The notes under the pieces were generated by a model. It was not told the DNA's origin. It saw only the letters and a program-made list of their open reading frames with translations, and ran no database searches. Source: Alphaproteobacteria bacterium (GTDB lineage Bacteria; Pseudomonadota; Alphaproteobacteria; Ferrovibrionales; Ferrovibrionaceae). Taken from it: DNA of 51,823 nt. This document shows positions 32,394 to 40,962 of this stretch, piece after piece; position 1 is the first letter of the stretch; each line of letters starts with the position of its first letter. The stretch is from the NCBI GenBank assembly GCA_018336035.1, contig JAGXRD010000082.1:1-51823 (forward strand), written 5' to 3'. Position numbers and translations under genes: made by a program.

Positions 32394-34531
32394 TCCGCAG
32401 CGACCAGCGGCGGCAGCGCGCGCACGCGGGCGCGCGGGAAGCGGATCGTCACCGTGGTGCCGTTGCCTTCGGCAGAGTCGATGGTGATCGAGCCACCATG
32501 CAGCCGCATCAGCGCCTGCACCAGCGGCAGGCCCAGCCCGGTGCCGCCATAGGACTTGTTCATATGGTGATGCAACTGCACGAAGGGTTCGAGCGCGCGC
32601 GGCACTTCCTCGCGCTTCATGCCGATGCCGGTATCGCTGACCTGGATCGCCAGCCGTCCGTCGCCTTCCAGGTCCGCCGAGAGCGTGACGCTGCCGCCGG
32701 GCGGCGTGAACTTCACCGCATTGCCGAGCAGGTTGAGCAGCATCTGGCGGAAGGCGCGTTCGTCGGCCATCAGATAGGGCAGCAGGTCCGGGAAACTCGC
32801 CTGCAGCGTCACGCTGGCGGTGGCGGCGCGCTCGCGCATCAGGCGCATGGCGGCCTCGATCTGCTCTTGCACATCGAGTTCGGCCACGTTCAGCTCCATG
32901 CGACCCGCTTCGATGCGGGTATGATCGAGCAGGTCGTTGACCAGGCTGAGCAGATGCCGACCGCTGGCCAGGATGTCGCTGGCATATTCCTTGTAACGCG
33001 GGTCGCCGAGCTGGCCGAACAACTCGTTGGTCAGGATTTCGGAAAAGCCGATCACCGCATTCAGCGGCGTGCGCAGCTCGTGGCTCATATTGGCCAGGAA
33101 GGCCGATTTGGCATTGCTGGCTTCTTCCGCCGCCTGCTTGGCGCGTTTCAGATCCTCGATGGCGCGGCGCAGCGCATCGGCGTCGCGGTTCACCCGCGCG
33201 ATCACGCGGTTATACTGCAGAGCGATCTGCTCGACCTCGGAGCCCAGCACCACGCGTACCGGCCGGTCGAAGCCACCCTCGCGGCGCTGGCGTTCCATGT
33301 CGCTGACCAGGTCGAGCACCGCTGAGCCGGCGCCATGTTCGGCCTGGTTGAGGCCAATCGCCTCGGCCTGGGCCGAGACGCGCAGCGGCATGGCGATATT
33401 GATCGCGCGCAGGATCAAATACGTGAAGCCAAAACCGTAGACGCCGGCGGCGATGCAGCCGAGCAGCTGCACGCCGAACTGGGTGAGACGGTCATGCGGC
33501 AGGCCCGATGCCGTGACCGGCCAGCCGGCAGGATCGCCGAAGATCGCCACCGCCAGCGTGCCCCAGATGCCGGCAAACAGATGCACCGGCACGGCGCCGA
33601 CCGCATCGTCGATCTTCCAGCGTTCCAGCAGCTCGGCGCCGAGGATGGCGACATTGCCGCCGACCGCGCCGATGATCACCGCGCTGAGCGCCGAGGTGTT
33701 GTTGCAGTTCGCCGTGATCGCCACCAGCCCGGCCAGAGCGCCGTTGAGGAAATCCTCGGCGCGGATCTTGTTGTAGAGCAGCTGCGACAGGATCAGGTTG
33801 GCGACGCCGCCGGCGCAGCCGCCCAGCGTGGTGTTGACCAGGATCGACGGCACCGTCTCGTTCAACGCCAGCGTCGAGCCGCCGTTGAAGCCGAACCAGC
33901 CGAACCACAGCAGCATGACGCCGAGCGTGGACATCATCAGGTCATGACCGCGCATCGCCGACTGGCCGGGCAGGAAACGGCCGGTGCGCGGCCCGATGAT
34001 CAGCACGGCAGCGAGCGAGACCCAGCCGCCGATCGAATGCACCACGCTGGAGCCGGCGAAATCGATGAAGCCGAGATTGACCAGCCAGCCGCCCTCGCCG
34101 CCGAACTGCCCGGTATTCCAGGTCCAGTGGGCATAGACCGGATAGATCAGGCCGGAAATCACCATGGTCAGCACGATGTAGCTGGCGAAGCTGACGCGCT
34201 CGGCCACCGCGCCCGACACGATGGTGGCAGCGGTGCCGCAGAACATCAGCTGGAACAGGAAAAAGGCGCCGGTGGACAGCGCGCCACGGGCATCGAACAG
34301 CCATTCGCTGCCACCGATCCAGCCTGCCCCCGCGCCGAAGGCGAAGGCGAAACCGAAGAGCCAGAACAGCAGGCCGGCGATGCAGAAGTCGGCGAGATTT
34401 TTCAACGCCACGTTGATGCTGTTCTTGGCGCGCACGAAGCCGCTTTCCAGACAGCAGAAGCCGGCCTGCATGATGAAGATCATGCAGGTGGCGATCAGGA
34501 CCCAGGCGATATCGATGCGATCGGGCGTCAT
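32390..34531 (-). CDS. Ammonium transporter-histidine kinase fusion (Amt-HK)
   Basis: This is a 713-residue fusion. Residues 1-380 form an Amt/Mep transporter domain with about 11 helices. It has the pore histidines His165 (VVH) and His317 (VPVH), Asp157 and the GFNGGS segment with Ser219, all consistent with intact ammonium conduction. Residues 385-450 are a linker with SEVEQIALQYNRVIARVN, similar to HAMP-like signal linkers. Residues 475-543 are HisKA with SHELRTP (His484) and 590-700 are HATPase with N box (N604), DTGIGM and GGTGLG motifs. It probably senses extracellular ammonium through the pore and phosphorylates a response regulator, as described for other Amt sensor kinases. No regulator lies beside it. 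A sigma-54-like motif at 34548-34563 may drive it. Confidence 0.93.
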   Translation of the reverse strand: MTPDRIDIAWVLIATCMIFIMQAGFCCLESGFVRAKNSINVALKNLADFCIAGLLFWLFGFAFAFGAGAGWIGGSEWLFDARGALSTGAFFLFQLMFCGTAATIVSGAVAERVSFASYIVLTMVISGLIYPVYAHWTWNTGQFGGEGGWLVNLGFIDFAGSSVVHSIGGWVSLAAVLIIGPRTGRFLPGQSAMRGHDLMMSTLGVMLLWFGWFGFNGGSTLALNETVPSILVNTTLGGCAGGVANLILSQLLYNKIRAEDFLNGALAGLVAITANCNNTSALSAVIIGAVGGNVAILGAELLERWKIDDAVGAVPVHLFAGIWGTLAVAIFGDPAGWPVTASGLPHDRLTQFGVQLLGCIAAGVYGFGFTYLILRAINIAMPLRVSAQAEAIGLNQAEHGAGSAVLDLVSDMERQRREGGFDRPVRVVLGSEVEQIALQYNRVIARVNRDADALRRAIEDLKRAKQAAEEASNAKSAFLANMSHELRTPLNAVIGFSEILTNELFGQLGDPRYKEYASDILASGRHLLSLVNDLLDHTRIEAGRMELNVAELDVQEQIEAAMRLMRERAATASVTLQASFPDLLPYLMADERAFRQMLLNLLGNAVKFTPPGGSVTLSADLEGDGRLAIQVSDTGIGMKREEVPRALEPFVQLHHHMNKSYGGTGLGLPLVQALMRLHGGSITIDSAEGNGTTVTIRFPRARVRALPPLVAAD

Positions 34532-34547
34532 GCTGCCCCTGACACGA

Positions 34548-34563
34548 AGCAAGAGGCATACCA
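34548..34563 (-). promoter_or_regulatory. Candidate sigma-54 (-24/-12) promoter for the Amt-kinase
   Basis: On the minus strand TGGTATGCCTCTTGCT matches the sigma-54 consensus TGGCACG-N4-TTGCW in spacing and at all but two bases, with the key GG and GC doublets exactly placed. Ammonium transport genes are often NtrC/sigma-54 controlled. The drawback is position: transcription would begin inside the ribosome site, leaving only about a 9-base leader before ATG 34531. Confidence 0.3.
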
Positions 34564-34733
34564 TGGGGATTCGCCGATTCCCGGCCGGCTTCCACCTTGT
34601 TCCCGGTGCGGTCATGCCTATATTTTCGGCATGGCTGTCGGCATTTACGGCGCGGGCGGTTGGCTTTTGCGCCTCGGGCCCTTATCTGTCATGGCCAAGA
34701 GCTGACACCCACTTCCGAGCGACGATACACGCC

Positions 34734-35723
34734 ATGGACTTTTCGCCCAAATCCCCCAGTAGCCTTCCTGGCAGCCTGCCCGGCCTCACTGTCGGCGGTC
34801 CTGCCGCGCCTGCTGCGCCCGCCGCGGCACCCGCAGCGGCTGCAGACCTGATCAAGGATGCCGATGTCACCACCTTCATGCAGGATGTCATCCAGGCCTC
34901 GATGCAGCAGCCGGTGCTGGTCGACTTCTGGGCGCCGTGGTGCGGCCCCTGCAAGCAGCTGACGCCCGCGCTGGAAAAGCTGGTCAAGGGCGCCAACGGC
35001 AAGCTGCGGCTGGTCAAGGTCAATGTCGACGATCCGAAGAACCAGCCGCTGGCCCAGCAGTTGCGCATCCAGTCGATCCCGGCGGTCTATGCCTTCTACC
35101 AGGGCCAGCCGGTCGATGGCTTTGTCGGCGCGCTGCCGGAAAGCCAGCTGAAGAAATTCGCCGAAGGTCTGCCCGGCGCGGGTGCGATCCAGGACAGCGC
35201 CGCCGAGGCCATCGAAGCCGGCAAGGCCGCGCTCGCCGAACAGGCCTGGGAAGATGCCGCCGCCGCCTTCTCGACCGCTTTGGGCGCCGAGCCCGAGAAT
35301 ATTTCCGCGCTGGGCGGTCTGGCGCGGGCGCTGATCGGCATGGGCGAGGTCGAGGGCGCCAAGGAAATCCTTGAGCAGATTCCGGCCGACAAGGCGGAGC
35401 ATGCCGATGTGGTTGCCGCGCGCTCTGCGCTGGAGCTGCTGGAAGCCGGCAGTCAGGCGGCGGGCAATCTCAAACCGCTGGAAGCCGCCGTCGCCGCCAA
35501 TCCGAACGACCATCAGGCGCGACTGGATTATGCCGTGGCGCTGCATGGCGCCGGCCAGGCCGAAGCCGCCATCGACCAGTTGCTGGATATCGTGAAACGC
35601 GACCGCAAATGGAACGAGGAAGCCGCCCGCAAGCAGCTGGTGAAAATCTTCGAGGCGATGGGTCCGATGGATCCGGTGGTGGTGGATGCCCGCCGCCGCC
35701 TGTCCTCGATCCTGTTCTCCTGA
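34734..35723 (+). CDS. cnoX: Thioredoxin-TPR co-chaperone, CnoX/YbbN-like
   Basis: This 329-residue protein has a Pro/Ala-rich N-terminal tail (1-40), a thioredoxin domain with the redox motif FWAPWCGPCKQ (Cys70, Cys73) and IQSIPAVYAF near 113 (cis-Pro), and a C-terminal block of TPR-like helices (160-329). CnoX in E. coli lacks the WCGPC pair, but alphaproteobacterial homologues retain it and act as redox-active holdases that hand proteins to GroEL. The start ATG 34734 is the first after the divergent promoter region shared with the Amt-kinase. Downstream genes follow within 20 bases, so it probably heads an operon. Confidence 0.88.
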   Translation: MDFSPKSPSSLPGSLPGLTVGGPAAPAAPAAAPAAAADLIKDADVTTFMQDVIQASMQQPVLVDFWAPWCGPCKQLTPALEKLVKGANGKLRLVKVNVDDPKNQPLAQQLRIQSIPAVYAFYQGQPVDGFVGALPESQLKKFAEGLPGAGAIQDSAAEAIEAGKAALAEQAWEDAAAAFSTALGAEPENISALGGLARALIGMGEVEGAKEILEQIPADKAEHADVVAARSALELLEAGSQAAGNLKPLEAAVAANPNDHQARLDYAVALHGAGQAEAAIDQLLDIVKRDRKWNEEAARKQLVKIFEAMGPMDPVVVDARRRLSSILFS

Positions 35724-35742
35724 TCCGGCCGGGCCCGCCACG

Positions 35743-36429
35743 ATGCATGAGTCCCAGTGCCCCTCCAGCATCGGCGAGCTGACCAACACGATTCCAATCT
35801 TTCCGCTCACCGGGGTGCTGCTGCTACCGCGCGGCCTGCTGCCGCTCAATATTTTCGAGCCGCGCTATCTGGCGATGACGCGTGCGGCTTTGCAGGGCTC
35901 CAAGCTGATCGGCATGCTGCAGCCGACCGAGTCTTTCGGCCGCGACGGCCAGTCTCCGCCCAAGAATACCGCCGATCTCTACGGCACCGGTTGCGTCGGC
36001 AAGATCGTCTCGGCCACCGAGACCGATGACGGCCGCATCCTGCTGACACTGAAGGGGCTCTGCCGCTTCAACGTTTCGCGCGAACTGGACTCCGGCACGC
36101 CCTATCGCCAGGTCGAAGCCGATTACGCGCCCTATGCCGGCGACATGACGGTACTGCCGGATGGCCTGTGCGACCGCAACCGCCTGATCAATGCTTTGCG
36201 CGGCTATTGCGCGCGGCACAACCTGCCGGCCGACTGGGAGTCGATCACGGCGGTGAATGACGACCTGCTGGTGCATTCGCTGGCGATGATCTGCCCGTTC
36301 ACGGCCGGCGAGAAACAGGCCCTGCTGGAAGCGGCGGATTTCAAGGCACGCGCCGCCATGCTGGTGTCGTTGCTGGAAATGGCGATGCTGGATCACAGCA
36401 CCCTGCCGCGTGGCGCCAAGCCCAACTGA
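35743..36429 (+). CDS. Lon-protease N-terminal-like (LON substrate-binding domain) protein
   Basis: This 228-residue protein carries the LON substrate-binding (ATP-dependent protease La N-terminal) domain without the ATPase or protease. [29 protein letters not shown] (residues 17-45, shown split here) is the typical N-terminal strand and motif. [27 protein letters not shown] near 83 is the second conserved part. In alphaproteobacteria such proteins are found next to the thioredoxin-like gene and a Trm112 gene. The start ATG 35743 is chosen as the first Met after the previous stop, with 19 bases between. Role unknown. Confidence 0.9.
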   Translation: MHESQCPSSIGELTNTIPIFPLTGVLLLPRGLLPLNIFEPRYLAMTRAALQGSKLIGMLQPTESFGRDGQSPPKNTADLYGTGCVGKIVSATETDDGRILLTLKGLCRFNVSRELDSGTPYRQVEADYAPYAGDMTVLPDGLCDRNRLINALRGYCARHNLPADWESITAVNDDLLVHSLAMICPFTAGEKQALLEAADFKARAAMLVSLLEMAMLDHSTLPRGAKPN

Positions 36430-36439
36430 GAGAGCGATC

Positions 36440-36664
36440 ATGAGCGAAGCAACACAGCCTTCTTCCGCACCGGCTTCTTCCGCACCGGTCGATCCCAAGC
36501 TGCTCGAACTGCTGGTCTGCCCGGTCACCAAGGGCTCGCTCACTTACGACCGCGCACGCAACGAACTGCTCAGCGACAAGGCCGGCCTGGCCTTCCCGAT
36601 CCGCGACGGCATCCCGATCATGCTGGTCGACGAGGCGCGCCAGATCGACGACACGCATCTGTAA
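36440..36664 (+). CDS. Trm112-family small protein
   Basis: This 74-residue protein of the Trm112 fold has [19 protein letters not shown], then [27 protein letters not shown]. The CPVTKG motif has one Cys, rather than the four-Cys zinc form of eukaryotic Trm112. Its short N-terminal tail is Ser/Ala/Pro-rich. In bacteria the protein is suggested to activate methyltransferases, though the partner is unknown. The DUF971 gene starts with its ATG overlapping this stop (TAATG), so the two are translationally coupled. Confidence 0.92.
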   Translation: MSEATQPSSAPASSAPVDPKLLELLVCPVTKGSLTYDRARNELLSDKAGLAFPIRDGIPIMLVDEARQIDDTHL

Positions 36665-37089
36665 TGTCCGACCAGAAGTATTCCGTGCCCAGCGGCCTCA
36701 ATCCGCGCTCGCTCTACCAGCAGGCCGGGCGCCCTGCCTGCACCGATGTGCGCTACATCTCGGCCGAGAAACGCCTCGAAGTCGCCTTTGAAGACGGCAA
36801 GCGGTTCAGCTTCACGGCCGAATTCCTGCGTATCGAGAGTCCCTCCGCTGAAGTGCAGGGCCATGGCCCGAGCCAGAAGACCCTGGTGCCCGGCCGCCGC
36901 CATGTCGGCATCATCGGCATCGAGCCGGTCGGGACTTACGCGTTGCGCCTGAAATTCGACGACCTGCACGATACAGGCCTCTATAGCTGGGAATGGTTCT
37001 ACGACCATGGCCACAGCCAGGACGAACTCTGGCAGGACTATCTGCAGCGCCTGGAAGCACGCAAGCTGAGCCGCGATCCGCGGCGCTGA
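36664..37089 (+). CDS. DUF971 (gamma-butyrobetaine hydroxylase-like N-terminal) protein
   Basis: This 141-residue protein has the GBBH-like DUF971 domain. CTDVRYISAEKRLEVAFEDGKRFSF near residue 22 is the first strand-turn, LRIESPSAEVQGHG near 50 is conserved, and VGIIGIEPVGTYALRLKFDD-HDTGLYSWEWFYD (near 83-120) is the signature. Metal ligands in the Cys form are absent. It is the last gene of the thioredoxin-led operon. The domain is linked to iron-sulfur or carnitine metabolism in other proteins; its role alone is not established. Confidence 0.88.
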   Translation: MSDQKYSVPSGLNPRSLYQQAGRPACTDVRYISAEKRLEVAFEDGKRFSFTAEFLRIESPSAEVQGHGPSQKTLVPGRRHVGIIGIEPVGTYALRLKFDDLHDTGLYSWEWFYDHGHSQDELWQDYLQRLEARKLSRDPRR

Positions 37090-37144
37090 GCGCCCAGCCA
37101 GACGAGCCGTGAGCAGGTTCGTCAAACAGGCGGACACACCCTGT

Positions 37145-37312
37145 TTAACGTCTGGCGGGCCGCAGCCAGTACCAGCACATCAACAGGCTGGGTATTCCGA
37201 GCGTCAGCCAGGAGATCCAGTCCCACAGGCCATCTTCCAGCAATGCCGAGACCAGACCGATGCCGCTCATTACGCCGAGCAGGATCGGCATGCCCCACAA
37301 TTTCATGTTCAT
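37145..37312 (-). CDS. Tiny two-helix membrane protein coupled to the PepSY gene
   Basis: This 55-residue protein has two predicted transmembrane helices (about 3-22 and 28-48). It begins MNMKLWGMPILLGVMSGIGLVSALLEDG and ends WYWLRPARR. Its ATG 37312 overlaps the PepSY TGA as ATGA, and GGAG lies seven bases upstream, so it is translationally coupled and probably a partner of that membrane protein. I do not recognise a family. The hydrophobic pattern and coupling are the only evidence. Confidence 0.75.
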   Translation of the reverse strand: MNMKLWGMPILLGVMSGIGLVSALLEDGLWDWISWLTLGIPSLLMCWYWLRPARR

Positions 37313-38490
37313 TCCGCAGCTCCCCGGATGCCATCGCGAGCCAGCATGGGCTCCGGCTCGCCTTCCTGCTCCAGTTCGCGGATGCGCTGCTCGATCGGGC
37401 TGCGCCGGCGCTGGAACCACAGATACAGGCCGCTGCCGAGCACGACGATGGTGACGAGGTCGAAGAAGGTCCAGATGATCTTCAGCGGCATGCCACCGTA
37501 ATCGCCGAAATGCAGCGGCTGCGACAGCAGCAGGGTTTTGACATACCACGGCATCTCGCGCGTATCGGTCAGTTCGGCGGTCTGCGCATCCACCAGCACC
37601 GGCTTGAACAGCCGCGCCGTCAGCGGCGTGTTGCCGCGCATGAAGATCGCATAGTGATGCGGGCTGCTGAACAGCGTGCCCGGCATGGCGACGAAGGCCG
37701 GCTCCATCTCCGGCGCGGCCCTGCGCGCCGTCACCATGGCATTCTCAAGCGGTCCGAGCACGTCGGGCACCGGCTGGCCGGCATAAGGCGCCGTCATCGC
37801 CGCCAGCTGGTCATACTGCCAGTATTTGATGATCAGGTCGGCCCAGGTGTTGATCACGCCGGTGCCGCCGACGACCAGCGCCCAGACCACCGTGATAATC
37901 CCGAGCATGTTATGCAGGTCGAGCCACTTGATGCGGCTGCTGCGCTGCTTGCGCACGGTGCCGAAATCCAGTTTGCGCATCAGCGGGCCGTAGACGGCGA
38001 TACCGGTGACGATGGCCACCACAAACAAGAGTCCCATGAAGCCGAGGAACAGTTTGCCCGGCAGGCCGGCGAACATGTCGACATGCAGCTTGAACATGAT
38101 CTGCATGAAATCGAGATCCCTGGTCGAGCCCTCGCGCAGGATGTCGGTGGTGCGCGCATCGAAGATGAAGAAACCGAAATCCTCCGTCTCGGTCATGGTC
38201 TTCGCAGTCGTTGTGAAGACCAGCTCGGGCTCTTCTTCATCCCAGGAAACGTAAAGCACTTTTTCGTCGGGGCGGGCTTCCAGCGTCTTCTGGATCACGC
38301 GGTCGAGCGAGGCCATCGGTGTGCCGGCCGGCAACTCGGCGGGCTCCTTCTGGTCGCTCAGCAGGTGTTCAAGCTCATGGTGGAAAATCAGCGGCAGGCC
38401 GGTGATGCACAGCATCAGCAGGAAAACAGTGCAGATCAGGCTCGTCCATTTGTGGACGAGGTACCAGGCCTTAAAGGTCTTGACGGTCAT
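37309..38490 (-). CDS. PepSY-associated transmembrane protein
   Basis: This 393-residue protein has the PepSY-TM layout. The start MTVKTFKAWYLVHKWTSLICTVFLLMLCITGLPLIFHHELEHLLS leads into a first membrane helix. A periplasmic region follows, with helices at about 145-165 (GLLFVVAIVTGIAVY), 195-215 (LGIITVVWALVVGGTGVI) and 340-360 (IIWTFFDLVTIVVLGSGLYLW). HKWTS and DLHNMLG are the family His motifs, likely heme or metal ligands. These proteins often serve siderophore-iron reduction. The gene is alone with a coupled 55-residue partner. Confidence 0.88.
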   Translation of the reverse strand: MTVKTFKAWYLVHKWTSLICTVFLLMLCITGLPLIFHHELEHLLSDQKEPAELPAGTPMASLDRVIQKTLEARPDEKVLYVSWDEEEPELVFTTTAKTMTETEDFGFFIFDARTTDILREGSTRDLDFMQIMFKLHVDMFAGLPGKLFLGFMGLLFVVAIVTGIAVYGPLMRKLDFGTVRKQRSSRIKWLDLHNMLGIITVVWALVVGGTGVINTWADLIIKYWQYDQLAAMTAPYAGQPVPDVLGPLENAMVTARRAAPEMEPAFVAMPGTLFSSPHHYAIFMRGNTPLTARLFKPVLVDAQTAELTDTREMPWYVKTLLLSQPLHFGDYGGMPLKIIWTFFDLVTIVVLGSGLYLWFQRRRSPIEQRIRELEQEGEPEPMLARDGIRGAAE

Positions 38491-38585
38491 GCGCTCTCCG
38501 ACGCGAAGGAAATACTGCCCCTTGCTAAGACGAGCGAGACGGTAAAAACCGGAGAAGATTCTTTAAAAACCCGGAAAACGGCAAA

Positions 38586-39848
38586 TTACCCGAGGGTTTC
38601 GCCCTTGAGCAGGCGTGGCAGGCGGCCGAGATCGCCCATGGCATGGCGCATGAACAGCTTCTTCAGCGGCCCGATGCGATTGACCACGCCGAGGCCCAGA
38701 TCGCGCGCGATACGCAGCGGCGCGATGTCGTTCGAGAACAGCCGCGTCAGGCCATCGGTCACGGCGCCGAGCACAACATTGTCAACGCGGCGCCAGCGTT
38801 CGTAACGTTCGAGCACATCGCTGCGACCGATATCGAGGCCGAGCCGGCGCGCCTCGACCACCGCTTCGGTGAGCGCCGCGATATCGCGCAGGCCCAGATT
38901 GAGCCCCTGCCCCGCGATGGGATGGATGCCATGCGCCGAGTCACCGACCAGCGCCATGCGATGCGCGGTGTATTGCAGCGCCAGCATGAAGCTGAAGGGG
39001 TAGGACCAGCGCGGCCCGACCACGTCGCAGGCGCCATAGCCGGTGCCGAAACGCTGGCGCATCTCGGCAGCGAAGCCAGCGTCATCCAGCGCCATGATGG
39101 CAGCGGCGCGTTCGGTCGGTTCGCTCCAGACCAGCGAGGACCGATGGCGGCCCTGTGCGTCGTCGGTCATCGGCAGGATCGCGAAAGGTCCGGCCGGCAG
39201 GAAGCGTTCCTGCGCCACGCCTTCATGCGGCAGTTCATGCTGCACGGTGCAGACGATACCGGTCTGGCGGTACGACCAGTCGATGGTGCGGATGCCGGCC
39301 TCGCGGCGGATCGCCGACTGGCGACCATCGGCGCCCACCACCAGCCGCGCGCGGATACGTCGTCCGCTGCCCAGCTCGATCTCGGCCGGCGCGCCCGAAC
39401 CGGAGATGCCATAGTCGATGCTGCGCGCGGTCATCGGCGCGATCAGTTCCAGATTGGGGCAGTCGGCCAGCGCGGCCTGCTGGGCCTGCCGGATCATGCG
39501 GTTCTCGACCAGATAGCCGAATGGAGCAGTGCCGATTTCGCTGTGGTCGTAATGCACGAACAGCAGCGAGTCGCCATCCGAGACCCGGATATCCCACATC
39601 GGCTGGGCTTCGGAGACATGGCGCCACAGGCCAATGGCGTCCAGCATGCGCTGCGAGGCCAGCGCGATGGCCGAAACCCGGCCGTCAAACCCGGCCTCAG
39701 TGATGCGGGCAGGGTCTTCGCGGTCGATCACCGCCACCGAAATGCCGTGCCGGGCCAAGGCGATGGCCTGGGTCAGGCCGTTCAGGCCGCCGCCGATGAC
39801 GACGACATCGAACAGCTCGGCTGGAGTGCTTTCGGAGGGCTGCGTCAT
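38586..39848 (-). CDS. ubiH: UbiH/COQ6-family FAD monooxygenase
   Basis: This 420-residue flavoprotein has VVIGGGLNGLTQAIALARHG (about 14-33), EAGFDGRVSAIA near 51 typical of UbiH/F/I, VGADGRQSAIRREAGI near 174, and GDSAHGIHPIAGQGLNLGLRDI near 303. This order marks the ubiquinone-hydroxylase family that adds ring hydroxyls in ubiquinone biosynthesis. UbiH, UbiF and UbiI cannot be separated by eye. The start ATG 39848 is preferred over 39857 and 39866 because GAGG lies nine bases upstream. It lies opposite the DUF1194 gene. Length is normal. Confidence 0.88.
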   Translation of the reverse strand: MTQPSESTPAELFDVVVIGGGLNGLTQAIALARHGISVAVIDREDPARITEAGFDGRVSAIALASQRMLDAIGLWRHVSEAQPMWDIRVSDGDSLLFVHYDHSEIGTAPFGYLVENRMIRQAQQAALADCPNLELIAPMTARSIDYGISGSGAPAEIELGSGRRIRARLVVGADGRQSAIRREAGIRTIDWSYRQTGIVCTVQHELPHEGVAQERFLPAGPFAILPMTDDAQGRHRSSLVWSEPTERAAAIMALDDAGFAAEMRQRFGTGYGACDVVGPRWSYPFSFMLALQYTAHRMALVGDSAHGIHPIAGQGLNLGLRDIAALTEAVVEARRLGLDIGRSDVLERYERWRRVDNVVLGAVTDGLTRLFSNDIAPLRIARDLGLGVVNRIGPLKKLFMRHAMGDLGRLPRLLKGETLG

Positions 39849-39969
39849 GGCCGGCATCCTCGGCACGGCACTCGCCGTTGTCCAGCCCCGGCCCAGTCCT
39901 TGGCCGGAGTCGGGACGTTATGCCGCAATTTCTTTGGACGCGGCGGCCGCGGAGGACTAGCCTCAGGTC

Positions 39970-40830
39970 ATGCCGTTCAAGCCGCTGACCCTCCTGGTTC
40001 TGGCGTGGCTGACGGGCCTGCCGCTGCTGTCCCTGCCGTCGAAGGGGCTGGCCGCCGAGCAGATGCCCGTCGATCTCGAATTGCTGCTGGCCGTCGATAT
40101 CTCGGGCAGCATCGATGCCGACGAGGCCCGGCTGCAGCGCGAAGGCTATGCCCGCGCCCTGATCGACAAGGATGTGATCAAGGCGATCCGCGGCGGCATC
40201 CATGGCAAGATTGCCATCGCCTATTTCGACTGGTCGGATGCCTATGTGCAGAACCAGATCATGGACTGGACGCTGGTGCAGGACGAAGCCAGCGCGCGCC
40301 GGGTGGCGCAGCATCTGCTGGACACCCAGACCCGCACGGCGCGGCGCACCAGCATCACCGGCGCGATCAACTATGCCATTCCGCGTTTCGGCTCCGGCGC
40401 CTACAAGGGCCTGCGGCGCGTGCTGGATGTTTCGGGCGATGGACCGAACAACGATGGCGGACCGATCGACATTGCCCGCGACAAGGCCGTCTCGTCGGGC
40501 ATCGTGATCAACGGCCTGGTGATCCTGAACGGCAAGCAGAACACCTGGGGCTTCCCGCAGCTGGAAGACCTCGACCGCTATTACGAAGGCTGTGTGATCG
40601 GCGGCCCCGGCTCCTTCGTCGTGGTGGCGGAGGGCTTCGATACCTTCCATGAAGCCGTGCGACGCAAGCTGATTCTCGAGATCGCCACGGCGCCCACGGT
40701 GCCGCCGGCCTGGCAAAGGATCGGGCCGCCGGTTTTCCACAAGGCGCAGTCCGGCTACCGCTATCCGAAGGGTTGCGACATCGGCGAGCGGCAAAGCCAG
40801 GAATTCTGGCGCCGCCGCTGGGACCAGTAG
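39970..40830 (+). CDS. DUF1194 (von Willebrand A-like) secreted protein
   Basis: This 286-residue protein begins with a signal peptide (MPFKPLTLLVLAWLTGLPLLSL, cleavage near residue 29 after GLAA). The mature part is a vWA-like domain. LELLLAVDISGSIDADEARLQREGY holds a MIDAS-type DxSGS motif, and ARRTSITGAINYAIPRFGSGAY and RRVLDVSGDGPNNDGG give the other metal-site residues. It probably binds a partner or metal in the periplasm. The DUF1194 family has no established role. It lies opposite ubiH with 121 bases of divergent promoter space. Confidence 0.88.
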   Translation: MPFKPLTLLVLAWLTGLPLLSLPSKGLAAEQMPVDLELLLAVDISGSIDADEARLQREGYARALIDKDVIKAIRGGIHGKIAIAYFDWSDAYVQNQIMDWTLVQDEASARRVAQHLLDTQTRTARRTSITGAINYAIPRFGSGAYKGLRRVLDVSGDGPNNDGGPIDIARDKAVSSGIVINGLVILNGKQNTWGFPQLEDLDRYYEGCVIGGPGSFVVVAEGFDTFHEAVRRKLILEIATAPTVPPAWQRIGPPVFHKAQSGYRYPKGCDIGERQSQEFWRRRWDQ

Positions 40831-40962
40831 TCGCAAAAATCCCGCCAAAGTCACGCTGCGACACCTTGGCCCCGCCCGGTTTTTGCCGTATTTCCAAGCA
40901 ATAAACCGACCGGTAGATACACCCGGCCCATCCGACCTGACCCTTTCCTCGGAGTATCCTTC

